The position numbers and the translations under genes were made by a program. Below the pieces are notes generated by a model that was not told where the DNA came from, did no database searches, and worked only from the letters and a program-made list of their open reading frames with translations. Below are positions 23,101-36,456 of a stretch of DNA of 64,000 nt, piece by piece (the stretch's first letter is position 1; the number at the start of each line of letters is the position of its first letter). Source of the stretch: Echinococcus granulosus (Eukaryota > Platyhelminthes > Cestoda > Cyclophyllidea > Taeniidae); contig NW_020170381.1 in NCBI RefSeq assembly GCF_000524195.1, positions 1,111,678-1,175,677 of the forward strand, written 5' to 3'.

Positions 23101-26100
23101 AAAAGCGTTTCTGCCATGCTGACTTCTAAGGAACTTTAACTACTTTAACTTCTCGAAATTAATGTAAAGATTTACTCAAACAATTATGTTCCTGTTTCTT
23201 AAACCACCAAAATGCACTTTATATTCAAATTTATCTATAATTTGCCAACTGAATTAAACATGGGACGTGATTCCACTTTTCATTCGAACTGTGGACGGAG
23301 TCTAGGAAACTGGAGGTTAGGTGACATTCTGTTGATCTTGGCAGCTAAACGTTGCAATAAGCTTACATTTAGCTCATGCTGAAACCTGATTTCGATAGTG
23401 GGACTTTAAAAGCACTTATTTAACTCACGGTGAATTTTAGGTCTAGAATTATATTGAAAGTTAGTAAATATGAATGACAACAGTCCATTACTGACAAGCA
23501 TAGAGCAGTAGATATTGTATAATAGAATAAGTCAGTAATCTCCAAGCCCTTTATTGAACCATTTCATCTATCAACAGACCCAGCCCTCGGGCACAATGTC
23601 TAGTGGAAGCGGTAGCGGAGTACCATTCCTCGTGCAAGCTACTATTGCTCGACAGATTTCGCTGCAGGAGTGTATCGGTATGTTCATGATACAAATGTCC
23701 AAAAGCAGCATTAAAAATGGCTTGTCACTAGATTTTCATTACTGAATTAATTGCCAGAAAAATTTCAATGAGACATTAAGCTTTCAATATAACTGCAAAA
23801 TGTCTTAATCTCTGTATTAATAAATGATGAAATACTTGGACCAAGATCTAATAGGTCGATTAGATTATTGTTGCATTCTAAGGGCCAAATCGTACTTGTG
23901 AAGCGACTGGAATATTTACCTTATATAATGTATGTATTCTTGCCTTCATAGGAAAGGGTCGGTATGGAGAGGTGTGGCGTGGTATTTATCGGGGCGAAAA
24001 CGTAGCAGTGAAGATTTTTTCCAGTCGCGACGAGGCCAGCTGGGCTAGAGAAACACACATCTATAGCAGCGTTCTTCTCAGACACGAAAATATTCTCAGC
24101 TACTATGCCAGCGATATAACCTCTCGGTGGGTTTTGTTTTTGCGGTTTTACGCCGTCATATGTTGCACTTTTTCAATGAAAAATGCTCAAAAAGTTAAGA
24201 AAATGTGGGAACTAGGTTGAACAATGATGGGATAGGGACTTATCTAATCAAATTTATCATATTAATGAAGGTTTACTCCTTTGAGCGCCAAATTTACCTA
24301 GATATTAATGGTAAGTTTTTTAAGGGAGGAAAATCAAATAATTTATGCTAATTTATTATTATGCTAAAGCTTGTTTGTGATCGACTTCTTTCATGCCAAA
24401 ACCCAATTTTTGCATAGATACGGGTGTACGCAGCTGTGGATTATATCCCATTACCATCCCTACGGTTCGCTGTACGACTTTCTGCAAGCACACGTGGTGG
24501 ACACAATCGCGGCACTTCGATTGGCCAAAACAGCCGCATCCGGTCTCTGCTACCTCCACTCCTACATTCTCGGACTACAAGTTAGCTATACATATTCGAC
24601 AAAATTTCGTAACTTGTTATAAAACCCGAACGGAACTGCCCCAACGTAATTGTATCTGGTGCCATATTACAGCGATTGGATCTGCAGAAATATGAAATAC
24701 CAATAGTCGTCACTTACTCCGACCCTTGAAAATATCCGTTATAACTATAAATTTTTATAATGCATTGTGAGTACACCCTGGTGCACATTTTTGAAGTACA
24801 AACTGTTTGCATTCCCTTAGATTTGAGTTGAGAGAGCTAGGGAGTGTTTTTATACACCAAAGACCCATAATGTCGATTCAATGGCAAGATATGCATGTGA
24901 GGTCTGGACTGGGACCACATGTGTCACATTCGACCAGGTGTTGGTGGCCCCAATACTTTCTTTTGGTGGTGGTGATGGTGGGAGCGCTAGTTTCCCATCC
25001 ACAGACCCCTTTAACTTAGTTTCCGTATGGGATGATTGAGCATAGACAGAGGCAGAAAGACAGAGGGGGGAGAGAGACCGACTTGGCATTGTGGTTTGCT
25101 GTTGCGTGCCGACTAGTGGTTTTACCCATTCTCCTCTATGGCGCTCTGATTAATGGCGCCTTTGAAAGATCTCAACACAGCTGTTCCCTTATGCCGTCTG
25201 TTAAGACATTTGATTTGCGAGAAAAATAAGTTAAGTTTCAGCAGATGTGGAATATTTGATTTAACCGTAACGAATGGACCTGGAAAGTAATGGGACAATA
25301 CTAACATACTAGCCACTTTGAAGATATTAGGAGTGCATAAAATAAGGCATTCACTGCATAAGAATCCATAATACAGATAAAGTTATTTAAAGGCCAATTT
25401 AATTTCCATTTCCGCATTAATACGATTGGAATCTATTTAACTGATTTGTATCACAATATAAACAGTTAGTCCACATCTTTTGTATTGAAGGGAAAACCAG
25501 CAATCGTCCACAGAGACATCAAGTCAAAAAACATTTTGGTTCAGGCAAACGGTACTTGCAGTATTGGAGATCTGGGACTAGCTGTAATGCAAGCACCTGG
25601 TTCGACGGAAATGGATGTTGGTCAACCTAATCACATGGTAACAAAAAAACTTATACGGAAATAGAATCGCTATCTGTATTATTTAGCCTTGTAAACATGT
25701 CTTTACGTTCAAGGTTGGTACGAAAAGATACATGGCGCCTGAAATACTGGCTGATGACGGTCTTGAAGAATGCCCTGAATCTGGTGAAGGATTCCTGCCA
25801 CACGATTTTGAGATTTCAGCTTATCTTCAGAGCAAAAATCGAATTAATGATACGTCACCGGTGCCTAATACGCTCGGATTCAGCTTTGAGGAATTAAAAG
25901 CTGCTGATGTCTACGCATTTGGATTGGTGCTTTGGGAAATTTTTCGTCGATGTCTAACTGAACGTGGTAAGCTAAATATATGAGCTATGTAAAAACACAT
26001 TATAAAAAATTAGTGAAAACGTAATTATCTACGTAGTTTCACGAAGCCCAAATTTATAAAGGAAGGGATGGCTGAGAATCTGAAGTTTTATTTCATAATT

Positions 26101-26886
26101 GCATAAAGCAATTCAGTGCATGAAAACACGTTACTTCACGTTTCTACTTTCCAGTCATGCACTACAGGGTGTATAACATTCACAATATCTAGATCATGCA
26201 GAATGTGAAATTATTTCACACTGTACAATCCTCGGTGTTTTGGCATTAAGATAGATTTCGATGGCATTCTTGCTATGTTCGTACTTAGAAATGTAATTCC
26301 AAGTGACAAATGGATTTCAGGTGAGGTTCATCCTCCCCATGTGCCATACTGGGATAAAGTGTCTGCTGATCCGAGCTTTGCAGAAATGCGCCGAGTGGTG
26401 CATGTCGAGGGTGAACGCCCGCCTATCTCCGAGCGCTGGCAGAGCTCAAAGGTGCTCATCCGCTGTGCCAGTCTGATGCAAGAATGCTGGCACGCGAAAC
26501 CCGATGTCCGTTTGCCCATATTAAGAATAAAAAAGACTCTCGATGAGACATTTTCGGAGGCGGTGAAGGAAATTGGCGAAAGTGTAGTTCCAGATCAAGT
26601 AATTGTTATATCAGACCCGCGAACGCAAGCAGACAGCGGGATTAATAGTCGCAGCCATGGCAGCACTTTCCAGTGTACCTCAGTCACGCCCTACTATCAG
26701 ACAGTCGCCAACGGCAGTATCCGCAGCCCCAGGGAGGTGCTCGCCTTAGGGCGCATTATGCGATGTCCTTCGGAAATTCTATTCAGCGAGGAGTCCTCCA
26801 CTACGAAAAAACTGAAAGAAGGGGAGAAGAAGGTTGTGGCAACTGCATCCAATTTGCTCCGTCAGGAGGAAAGCCAGCTTCTGTAG
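20129..26886 (+). CDS. ACVR1: Type I TGF-beta superfamily receptor Ser/Thr kinase, ALK1/ALK2 (activin receptor type 1, saxophone) class
   Basis: Exons are 20129-20387, 20460-20965, 23578-23677, 23952-24126, 24418-24580, 25491-25637, 25714-25966 and 26321-26886, giving 722 residues (human ACVR1 has 509). The order is: a cysteine-rich ligand-binding domain ending [10 protein letters not shown]; a membrane segment ([20 protein letters not shown]); a long Cys-rich juxtamembrane region; a GS box ([19 protein letters not shown]); and the kinase. Kinase landmarks are GKGRYGEVW, the lysine in [26 protein letters not shown] and [12 protein letters not shown]. The L45 loop [18 protein letters not shown] matches ALK2 DMTSRHSSTQLWLITHYH rather than BMPR1 or TGFBR1, and [20 protein letters not shown] also follows ALK1/ALK2. 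It should phosphorylate R-Smads after activation by a type II receptor. Oddities are about 110 residues between membrane and GS box, a 37-residue insert after APEIL, and a long C-terminal tail. No signal peptide follows ATG 20129, so an upstream exon is probably missing. Confidence 0.93.
20966..23577 (+). other. Receptor intron 2, 2.6 kb
   Basis: This intron separates the juxtamembrane exon from the GS-box exon. It is very T-rich in its first kilobase and has no recognisable coding segment. It holds a GC-rich patch at 22620-22690 with a perfect short hairpin (CACCGC TGGGG GCGGTG) and a diverged local duplication at 23037-23208. Confidence 0.6.
23037..23208. repeat. Diverged local duplication in receptor intron 2
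   Basis: TTTACTCAAACAGATTTAAA near 23038 recurs as TTTACTCAAACAATTATG near 23171. Both are followed by TTCCTGTTT and TAAACCA after the same spacing. The two units lie about 130 bp apart and look like an old tandem duplication. Confidence 0.5.
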
Positions 26887-29800
26887 TAGAGGGATCAGTT
26901 TTACGAAAGTTTCTCAGTTTTGTTCTCCGTCAAAGTTTAAACATTTAGTCATGAAGGTACTTAATGCATTTAACTCCTTTCTAATCTCGTTTTGTTATAA
27001 GTGATTTGGTTTGCCTAATTGTGTTTAGTTTGACAAATTGACTAAACGACATTAAAGATATTCCATTATAACACAAATATTTGGCAGACTGTTACCTTGG
27101 GCGTAAGTTGGTAGATTGTTTTTTTAAACAAATTTTAGATGGACAATGTTTGATATGCAGCGACGCAATTCAAAGTGAAATCGCAGAAGCACAATCCATC
27201 CGGTTTTTGAATATTTTTGTACGCTTTCTGTAAATAAATTTTGTGTTAAATAGTGTGCCTTTTGCAGTATTATTAACAAAGTTAACTTGAGCTCCATGTC
27301 TACCTTTTTTGTTTGTAAGCTTTAGCCGAGGAATCACTTCAATCGATTCAAACGGCTCAGTGGTGAATGGGTGAGAGGTAGTAGTGGAATTCTGCCTTCT
27401 TATCCTCCCTCCCCTAGGTGAAGGGGAAGGGCAAATTTTCAGTCCCCTTTCTCTCATGCCCTGCCTTTGTCCATCCCTCTCTCCTTCGCCCCACTTTATT
27501 GGCTGAGGCAGACGACGCGTGCAGCATTATGGCATCCACGTGTACGTGCGTGCGGACGTGCGAGTTTTTGTGTGTGCGTCCTCCTCCCCCCCACCCGCCT
27601 GCCCGCTTTCGCCACCGGCGCCACTGGTGGAGAGCGCGTGAGCGCGACTGGCGCGCTTTGAACGCCGTGCCTACGTGTGTGTTAATGAAAGCGACGCCAA
27701 TCTATGTTTACCAATTCTTTTCAACCCATCCACCATACGCCCAAAGAAGGCATACACAGGCACCTTAATTCAGTCTGCACCAGTCCCATCTCATCTCTAC
27801 GTTTACTTCTCATGGAAAGATGTCACCGGTCGTGAAGTTGAATTCTACTTTAAACGTGGTCTTTTTGTCCGATTGAATTCAAACCACTTTCTATTGTGAG
27901 CGAATGCTTTTTATTTCTTCCACCGCTTGTGTATAGGTTTGGGTCACAGGCTGCCATTCGTCCCCACAAATAATTTTTATAGGTGTTTTAATTCACTTGT
28001 AGTAAAATTAGTTATTCGCTGCGCTAATTGCTTCACTTCTTAGAGTTACCTAATTACAAGGTTGATTTTGAGTATAATGCCGTGTACAATAACGTGTTCA
28101 TGCGGTATCCATGATTCATAAAGCAAAATCATGGAATTCGGTTCATCAACGTAACGAATTTAGTCTTTCACCACGGTTGCTTTGCCAGAAAAAGTCAAAA
28201 TGAACTTATCCTTTAGCAAATAGCATATAGTAGAGGGTGGTCATAGTGGTTGATGTTTTCATCGGACTGTATTTACCTTGCGTACTGGCGGAGACAGAGC
28301 GGATGGAAGAATTGTGCTTTGTGTTAATAAAAACATCTGCATATAGACATTGAACTGGTACAAATCTATTATTTTCATTAATGTCAAACAAAATGGTAAA
28401 CTGCGTGATTTGATGCCGAGCAATTTACGTTCACGTTTCGATATGTAACACACATTTTGATAGCCCTGATTGGTGTGAAGGAATTCAAAATTCGATACAA
28501 TAAGTTTCCTCTACTTGTTTCCTCATTTTTTTAACAAATTTAGTTGCTAAGTTCAAAGTCGGCCGCATCTTTAATAACATTTAAGTACAAGAGCTTAGTC
28601 AGAGTCAGCATCTACTCCACTAATGGATATTAACAGGTGGATTGGAGATGAATCAAGAGTTTGTAGTTAACCAACTTATCGGGACAATGATCTACCCATG
28701 GCAAGACGCTGGCGATTGAGAGAGGTGGGTCCTAAAAGAAGAAGGGAGGAAGTGATACATCATCTCTCTTCCTTGCCCCCTACGCACGTGCATGTGCGTC
28801 AAGTGGCAAACAGGTGTGAGGTGGTGTTGCTAGGACAATGCAGTCACTGTACCTGTCCCGTATTTATGTAAGTAACATGATAGCAGGTTATATGATTATG
28901 GACGCGAAGCAATCTGTTATCGGTAGTATCACAGTCATATCCTAGAAACTTCCAAATCTTTGCAATTTTGTAGGAGGTCGTTTAAGTAACCCCTTTATTT
29001 AACAACTACCAATAGTTACGTGAGCATTCACATTCTTATGCTTTGGACAACATTTTTAAAAGTGCAGCTAAAATTTTAACTTTGCCTAAAATGGAATAGC
29101 ACATACGAAGACATTCAATTTTGACTTAACAACGATTCTTCTAATACGTTGGTTACCAACTAAATGCACTCATTAGGAGGCGTGGACTTCAACTATTTTT
29201 CTGACTCAGTACCCAGATATGTTGGCACAAAAATACAATGCTTGTATCATCTTCCACCCTTCCTTAGTAGGACTGATTCGCAGTGTATTTCACATGTTAA
29301 ATACCCACTGTGTACTGTCGATATGAAACTTGCACTTGTACTTTGTTCGGTGGTTTATGATACTTAAGACTTTTGTCAAAACTTATTAGCGCCATCACTT
29401 AAATTACATTTTCCCTCAATCGACTATTTTGCTAGGCGTTCTCCCTCGACAAACCCTTACAATGTAGTCCCACAACTACACACTTGCACGGGGTCGGAAA
29501 GCAAGAGGACGGGAGTGATAGAGATGGGGAAGAGGAGAGAGCGGGGCAACGGGTGCACCCATTTGCTTCCCTCTGTTATCATCCCCCAGATCTTCACAGC
29601 CTTCACGTGTGCATTAACAGAGGCTTAATTAAGATGCAATTGCTCCACCCCTCGCTGCGGCCTCATCATGTATCCTAGCAACAGTTTCAGCTTTTTACCG
29701 TGCTACTGGCGCCAGGGCAGATCAAGATAGCCGGAAGGTTGGTGAGTAGACCGGGTAGTGGAGGAGGATGCGATGATAGAGTTTCTGAGCTACCAAGTCC

Positions 29801-32800
29801 TACCTTTTGCTTTACCTCCAAGCCACTCTCCCCACTTCCTAATAGCAAATGCAATTACCGTATTTTTGCTTTTTCACTCACAAGAGGGACTATACTGAAA
29901 GTATGTTACTCATAACAGCCGTCGTTCTCAAAGGATCGGTTGAACATCTCCGATGTGACTTAGTTCCATTAGCTCTACTTTGATTACCAGTTTGTTTGTT
30001 TCTACAAAAATTATTGAAATAGATTGCACCAAAGTGGAATGCAATAAATATACTCCCTCAAGTGTTTCCTTTCTGGTATTCTTAACAGTAAATGAATAAA
30101 CGTTACAAATTACTTACTTAAAAAGCAATATTTGTCAGGATACTGCTCGGTAGTTGGCAAGTCTTATGGTAATACATTTCCCCTTAATTGAAAGCAAAAA
30201 TAAGTTAAGCGGTAAGTGCACATCTATAAAGTTTCATCGAAGCAGTTATTATCTATATGTATCCCCTAAACGTCGAACACTAGCATCACCAGTTTGTAAA
30301 TTTGCTCCTTGCTTGGAATTAAGCATGGCATTCTTTCCCTATTGTACTAGCTGTAAAAAAACGTAAGTATGAACGTTTCACCGATTGCACGCATCGAAGG
30401 AATATGCGTTTTTCGGTCAAATAAATTCCACAATTGCGAAGTGATTAATTTTTTGTGTGTCAACTGTAATGCGCGCTTTTCATTGGGTTCTATTATGCGA
30501 TGGTGAAAATCTCAAACACCCATGAATTTTTCAGTCGTGTGAGAACTATTGACCTATAATTCGAATCCATGGTGCTGCTAGCCTACCCCTCTCAGTGCGA
30601 AATTGTGAAGGCTGTTATTAATCGGCAGAGATGAGAGATCGGCTTTCGTACCGGCCTTTTTACTGCGCTCGTTTTCAAATTGCAAGGTGAAAGTAAGGCT
30701 AAAAATTCACACACTTCCCAACAGATAAAATAGTCTTCCACTGTCTATGTTAATCGGGCCACATAAGTGTGAATAGGAGGATCAGTTTGACCGCTTGATA
30801 GCGCCTCCACAGAAATAAATGTTTACGACTACAGATGAAGGAGTAAACTAACCCTCTTGCGTATCTACGTTCCGTAAACAAGGAACAGAACGCATTATTC
30901 TGAACAGGAAACCCAAACCAAACCTGGGCAACTACTGAGGTATTAAAGTGAAGTAGGTGGTAATAGTACTTAAAACATTAGCTCCTAATTTACCTGTTAT
31001 ACTCAAACATGCAGTTCAATTAAGCTTAACCCAACTTGAGGCAAAATTACAGCTTGGAAACTTAAAAAAAGTCATACTCTCGGTTAAGATACTTTATCCT
31101 AACCGACTTATTTTGTGGTCTGTTACTCGTGAGCTTCACAAGCAAATGGATAGTTACTTACCATTACCATCCCCTAATTCGGAAACTGGATTAATTGTTA
31201 ATATTTATCTCAGTTAAGGAAGTGATTTGAAACTATTGTACTCGCTACTATTTCTGTATTTTATTAAGGAGTTTTCAGAATTCGACATCCCTCAGTAAAA
31301 ATAGCTAAACTTTTATGCATTTTTTACTTTTCTTGAATCGTCTTTCCTGAAATGTCGTGCAACAATGGAATTGCTGCGACAAATGGCAGTATAATCATAC
31401 AGTTTACTTAAAATGATTGCAAACGTTTTGGAGAAGAGTCGACAAGGCGTAATTAAATTTGAAATTAAGCGAGGCCTAATGAAGATGTTGGTGTGTAGCC
31501 ATAAACTGTCACGAACGAGTAAGAAGCATAAGGAGTACGAAAGAGCCCGACGCAGGAAATGTGTGTGCACAGAGCCTGACCGCATTAATGACAGGTTTGT
31601 TTGCACTGTCCCACATGGGAGAGTGAAGTAGGGAAGGTGAGACTCGAACTGATTTGAAATCTTACCTCGGCCTCATTGAATATGTGTGATAATTTGGAGT
31701 TGGAATCGGTGAAATTGCGATAGCTGTGTGGATTTCCCGATTCATATGTAGATATGGTGGAAAACACTCCTACAGATCCGTGGGCAGTGGTGATAATTGC
31801 ATCGTAGCACACACCTTTTCCAAGAACTATGTTCAAATGAAGAAGTACAAAGTTTTTGAAAGTGTCTACTTCGTCATGACACAATCATTTGAAACAGTGA
31901 CTTTAACTAATATCTAGTAAGACAGGCATAATATTATAATTGGCTCTGGATTTCGTCAATTTTTAATAAATTATTGCTTGCAACAGAGCAATTTAGGCGT
32001 TTAGTACGCCAATCTATTTTACAGTGAGAAAGATGCAATTCCAAAAACCCAGCATTCTTTCGATATGGAGATTTAATTTACGTTGGGAGTAAGTGCGTTC
32101 AGATAGTAAACACTATCCTTGAACTAAAAATTGTGCTTTGCGGAAGGTGTCCGAATTCTGACAGTTATTTTTGACCGACTGTTAAGTGGTGGTGCTGATT
32201 TAAAAGAGCATATTCGGTGCCTGTGTCGGTGTAAATGATATCAACTTTATTGTTTATGTGTGGACTCGTGGAAATTGTTTATACAATTTAGTGCTGCCAA
32301 GGTAGAGGGTGAAAGAGCAATCAAATATAACCCAACCTGATTTGTTTACATTGGTTTGGTTACCTCTACACAGACGAGCCTGCTGCACTGTGCATGAGGA
32401 GGTACACGCAGTAGTAAGCGATTTAGAGGGTAACGGACAAATTGGACCTCTCTGCCCTGAGCTGAAGAACCTTCAACAGCCAGACATCGTTATTTCAGCC
32501 AGACACAAAACACTTCATGCTTTCGGTCGTGTAAGCGCCTAATTTCACGGAATGAGTGCATCAGTTTATGCAAGAAATGAATTTCAGCGAGCAGGACAAA
32601 TGCTGTTTATCTAAACACACATAAATAATGCCATTTAACGTTGTTAACTGAAGTGACATCTTATGTCACATATTCATTCATGTCCAATTAGTCAACTTTA
32701 TTAAACCTATAAATGTCCCTTTAATTCAGCACAAATTAAATATTCATGCATGGCAATAGTAGGAGGAGGTTCTATTTTTCCTGCATATATTATTCAACCA

Positions 32801-35800
32801 GTTTTTTTCACTTTGCAGACTCTATAATTGCAAAACCACGTGGAAAGCGTTGCTACTAAAAACACCAATTTCTAAAAAACGGAAACTGCTTAAAAAGCAT
32901 AAAACTTATAAAATGCTCATCCTCCCTACAAGTGAGCTACAGTGGTTTAATCTAGATAGGCATTAAATATATAGGATTGATGATTGAAATTAAATTGGAT
33001 GGGTCTAGAAGTAGAATGCTTCGTCTGCATGGGAGGCAGACGCTTGACTTTATGCCGTACACGCCAGCTTCACACTAGCGCGTCAAAAACGGTGATGGTG
33101 GAGGCAAGGGGTGGAGTGGGGGAAGCCAGTCAAGAGGGGCGTTTTGCGGCGCTCGTAAATGCGCGTAACCCACGACGCCACCCTGCTCATGCAGACCGTG
33201 CTGATTGGAAGTGGGCAGAGTATGCGTGTAGGGTGGGGAGTGGAGACTGCCGACCACTCCCATCGCTGTAAGGCAAGGCAGGCGGATGGGGAAAGGAGGG
33301 AATGGGTGAAATTATGAATTTGCTTGTGGTTTGTGGCCCTGGCGCCAGAGGAGTATGACAGCGACTGGGTAAAAAGTGGCAGTCGGATTGAGGACTACTG
33401 TACTCTTTCAAACGTGAATCATCACTTTATTGCTAATTAAACTACAGATGTGCTATTTTATTCACGAATTTGGCGGGGCGTTCTGAAGTGATGTGCATGC
33501 TTTACAGTGGCAGCACTTTTTGAAAATAATATAAAAACAAACAAGTTATTTGAATAAATCTCATTGCTTAACATCGCCTCAGTTCAACGAACCACTATTT
33601 TTATGCCCGCATCTCTGAGGATTCTATCGTTTTCCAGGAACTGAAGGTGACTTCATTAAAAATATTTTGAAAAATGTGCTGTTTTAGCATCAGTGGCTGG
33701 TTAACAGAGGAGTATGATGGCCACACTTAATTTTCACATCCGAACTGGTTTGGTGACAATGATACCACATTTTGATTTCCAAATCCCGGCTTGTTAAAAA
33801 TATTAACGTGCTCAAACTCGCACTTTCGATAACATCGCAGATCTTCGGTCTTTTACATAAGTCTGCTCGTTTTGCCCTTTTCCGATTAGCCATAGTGTAT
33901 TGGGAGAAAAGGTGGTTTTTAGTACACATCGGAGCAAAACAGGCAATTTTTCCTTCCATTTAGCAGAACTTACTCAACAATCGGTCTTTGGAAAAGAATC
34001 ATGACTCACATCATAAAGTATCGTCATATTGTGGATAATTGCCGGGTATATCAAGTCACGCCAATAATTAGAGACTACTCTTGAAATAACATGAAGTTCT
34101 TTTGCACAGACGAGAGGAACTTGATGTACTCGGTGGGTATGGTCCAAGATAATAGCCGGGGTTTCTACTTTAAACATTTTTATGAGCCGAAAATGCAGTG
34201 TTTTGGAATTTGATATAGTACAGTATAGTGTTACACATTGATGAAAACAAGCTACCAATTATATTATTGTTTGTCAGGCAAGGTAGGAGGTTGGAAGTCT
34301 GAAAAGGATTGCAGGTTTTTGTTCTGTTATCTGTACCTTATTTTCTGCTTATATGGTGGATTTTAATGCGGCTTTCCAGTCACTCGGAGAGATTGAATTT
34401 GACCGATCATGGAAAACAGCCAAAATCATGTTTTCGAAGTATATTTGCTATAAGTTACACAGTCCATTGGGAGTAAAAAATTGATGTGAGTTTCACCAAC
34501 TCGATACACCTCCTGATGGAAGAATACAGTTTCGGAGATTTTAACCTATAACTCCATGGAATAAAATTGGAAATAAAAGGATATACCTAAATCCCAGAGG
34601 CATACAAATGGCTGGAGGGGGAAATTGATTTAGCGGAGACGGGCATTGGCACCCTGTCCGACTTTATTGATTCAGGGCTCTTCAAAGGGTTGCTTGCAAT
34701 GTAATAAGAGGGGTATTGTAGAACAATAGGTTTGATGAGTGGATATTGTGGTTTTTAATAGTGGAAGTTTACTTTGCAATGCAACGTCAATGAATACAGG
34801 AAGGGAGTGATTTTGTGACCGTCATCAGATTAAATTGCTTGTATTATCAGGTAATCGAGAACGCTCTACTTATTGTCCGAATAACGGTAGGTATTAATTT
34901 AATGGCTTACATTGTAAGCCATGGAGTAGGCATAAAAGGTCCAATCAATGTGAATTATAATTATGCGATGACTACATAGTTTGTTTAGCTCCGTGTTCGG
35001 CTAAGCGCACAATTTGTACTTCTTTGATTGATTGTCCAACTCTTTGTTTTGGTCTCGCAGACGTTTAAGGCTCCGCTTTTGTGCTCTCGCTTGGTGGTGT
35101 GGTCTTCGGGCCATGCCAGTGCTCCGGGTTGCTGCTGTGAATTCTTGCGGTTACAGGGAGGACTCGCGGCACTACAATTTTGTGCGTTTCGTGTTGGATC
35201 GCTTAACAGCAAAGTCGTGCCCTAATAGATCGGAACTCTATTCAGTAAAATGACTGAAAATTAGTAGTATTTGTATCAGTTATTATTCAAAAACGCCCGT
35301 ATCGTTGCAAGAGACATTAAAATAATTCGTTGAATGGGTTTTTGGATTTGGAAACAATAGGACAACCTAAAAGCACCGTATTTGACGACGTATTTAGCGC
35401 TAGCCAGATAGGTAGAACAGGGAGAGTCAACATAAAGAGAAGAAACTTGTGAATTTTTGCCTGATAAGCCCACACTAAGGTTAAATTATACTGACTGATT
35501 TAAATAGGCGTTTCTAACGTAACGAACTATTAGTTAAAATATCGTAAATTGGGAGCACCTACATAGAACATATTTACATATTTAATACTTGTTTTGATAC
35601 ACGAGCTAGTAGCCTTTGCGTCCTGCACTTCAATCTCGTGTCGAGGTATGGCTCGTGGAGACTTCGGAGGACTTTCGCGTGATTATGTGTATCAGTAAAA
35701 CAACGGGTTTTGACACTAATCGCCTATTATTGCCACGCGCATTACAGTAAACCGTCCTAATAAAAATAAACCCACGGTGACCCACAAATTCCACCCCTGA

Positions 35801-36456
35801 TGGATTTCTGTTAACATTAATGTCATCCTTTACTGTTTTCCTGGTAGAGAATATCCCGGGAAAGCTTCCTCTTATAGGTACTTAGCCTCTTCATAACAAT
35901 GTCGCTACATGAACACACTGCGTTCTCACCCCTTGGACCATAACTTCAAGGATGAATTTTTCAACACTCCAATCACCCCACAACCCACCACTACGCGGCT
36001 TCGACGCTTTCATTCGAGAAACTGCTAAAATTGCTGGAAAATCATAGAATTCCCAAGCCCATATGTTCAGTCCTCTGTGCCCCAAAAGTTATACTCCTAG
36101 GAGCGCGATCCACGGTCACCAATAGCCATTCCAGGCAGAGCAATCAGCACGGTCAATCGACAACTACCCACCCCCCACATCTGCCCTCAGTTACCCAATC
36201 ATTAAAGCAAATTCCCTGAAAGTACGCTGTAATACCAAAAGGGTAGAGAGACGATATACTTTTTTGGTATTAACAGAAGTTGCTTCAGACAAAAGCCCGT
36301 AAAGTTATACTGCCCGACAATACTGATGCGCAGTATCCAGCATGACTTGTGAAGTGCTATGCAAGAAATCTGTTCTAAAAGAGTATCAACGACAAACATT
36401 TTTAACACAAAAAAACACGGAAATGGGCATTCTGTCAGGGAGGTGGAATACGTGCA
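26887..36456. other. Gene desert between the receptor and tafazzin, 9.6 kb
   Basis: I find no supported gene here on either strand. A candidate receptor poly(A) hexamer AATAAA lies near 27234. Open frames at 27418-27768, 30957-31217, 31413-31631 and 32984-33271 lack domains, conserved spacing or consistent splice sites. CpG-rich patches around 27500-27680 and 33050-33260 stand out against the AT-rich background. A 22-nt block at 35099-35120 is shared with the fold-back repeat at 58 kb. Confidence 0.6.
35099..35120. repeat. Family A arm fragment
   Basis: The 21-nt string TGGTCTTCGGGCCATGCCAG plus T is identical to 58063-58083, in the left arm of the 58-kb fold-back element. Flanking sequence diverges quickly. 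A chance match of this length in 64 kb is very unlikely, so it is a repeat fragment. Confidence 0.7.

Noticed and set aside
27373..27395. let-7-like string GAGGTAGTAG
   Set aside because: The first base and positions after the seed differ from let-7, and no complementary arm exists downstream to form a precursor hairpin.
27418..27768. 116-codon frame in a CpG-rich patch
   Set aside because: Composition driven by GC-rich low complexity; no splice logic or domain.
31413..31631. Basic 72-codon frame
   Set aside because: Looks protein-like but has no recognisable family, is overlapped by antisense frames, and has no supporting splice sites.
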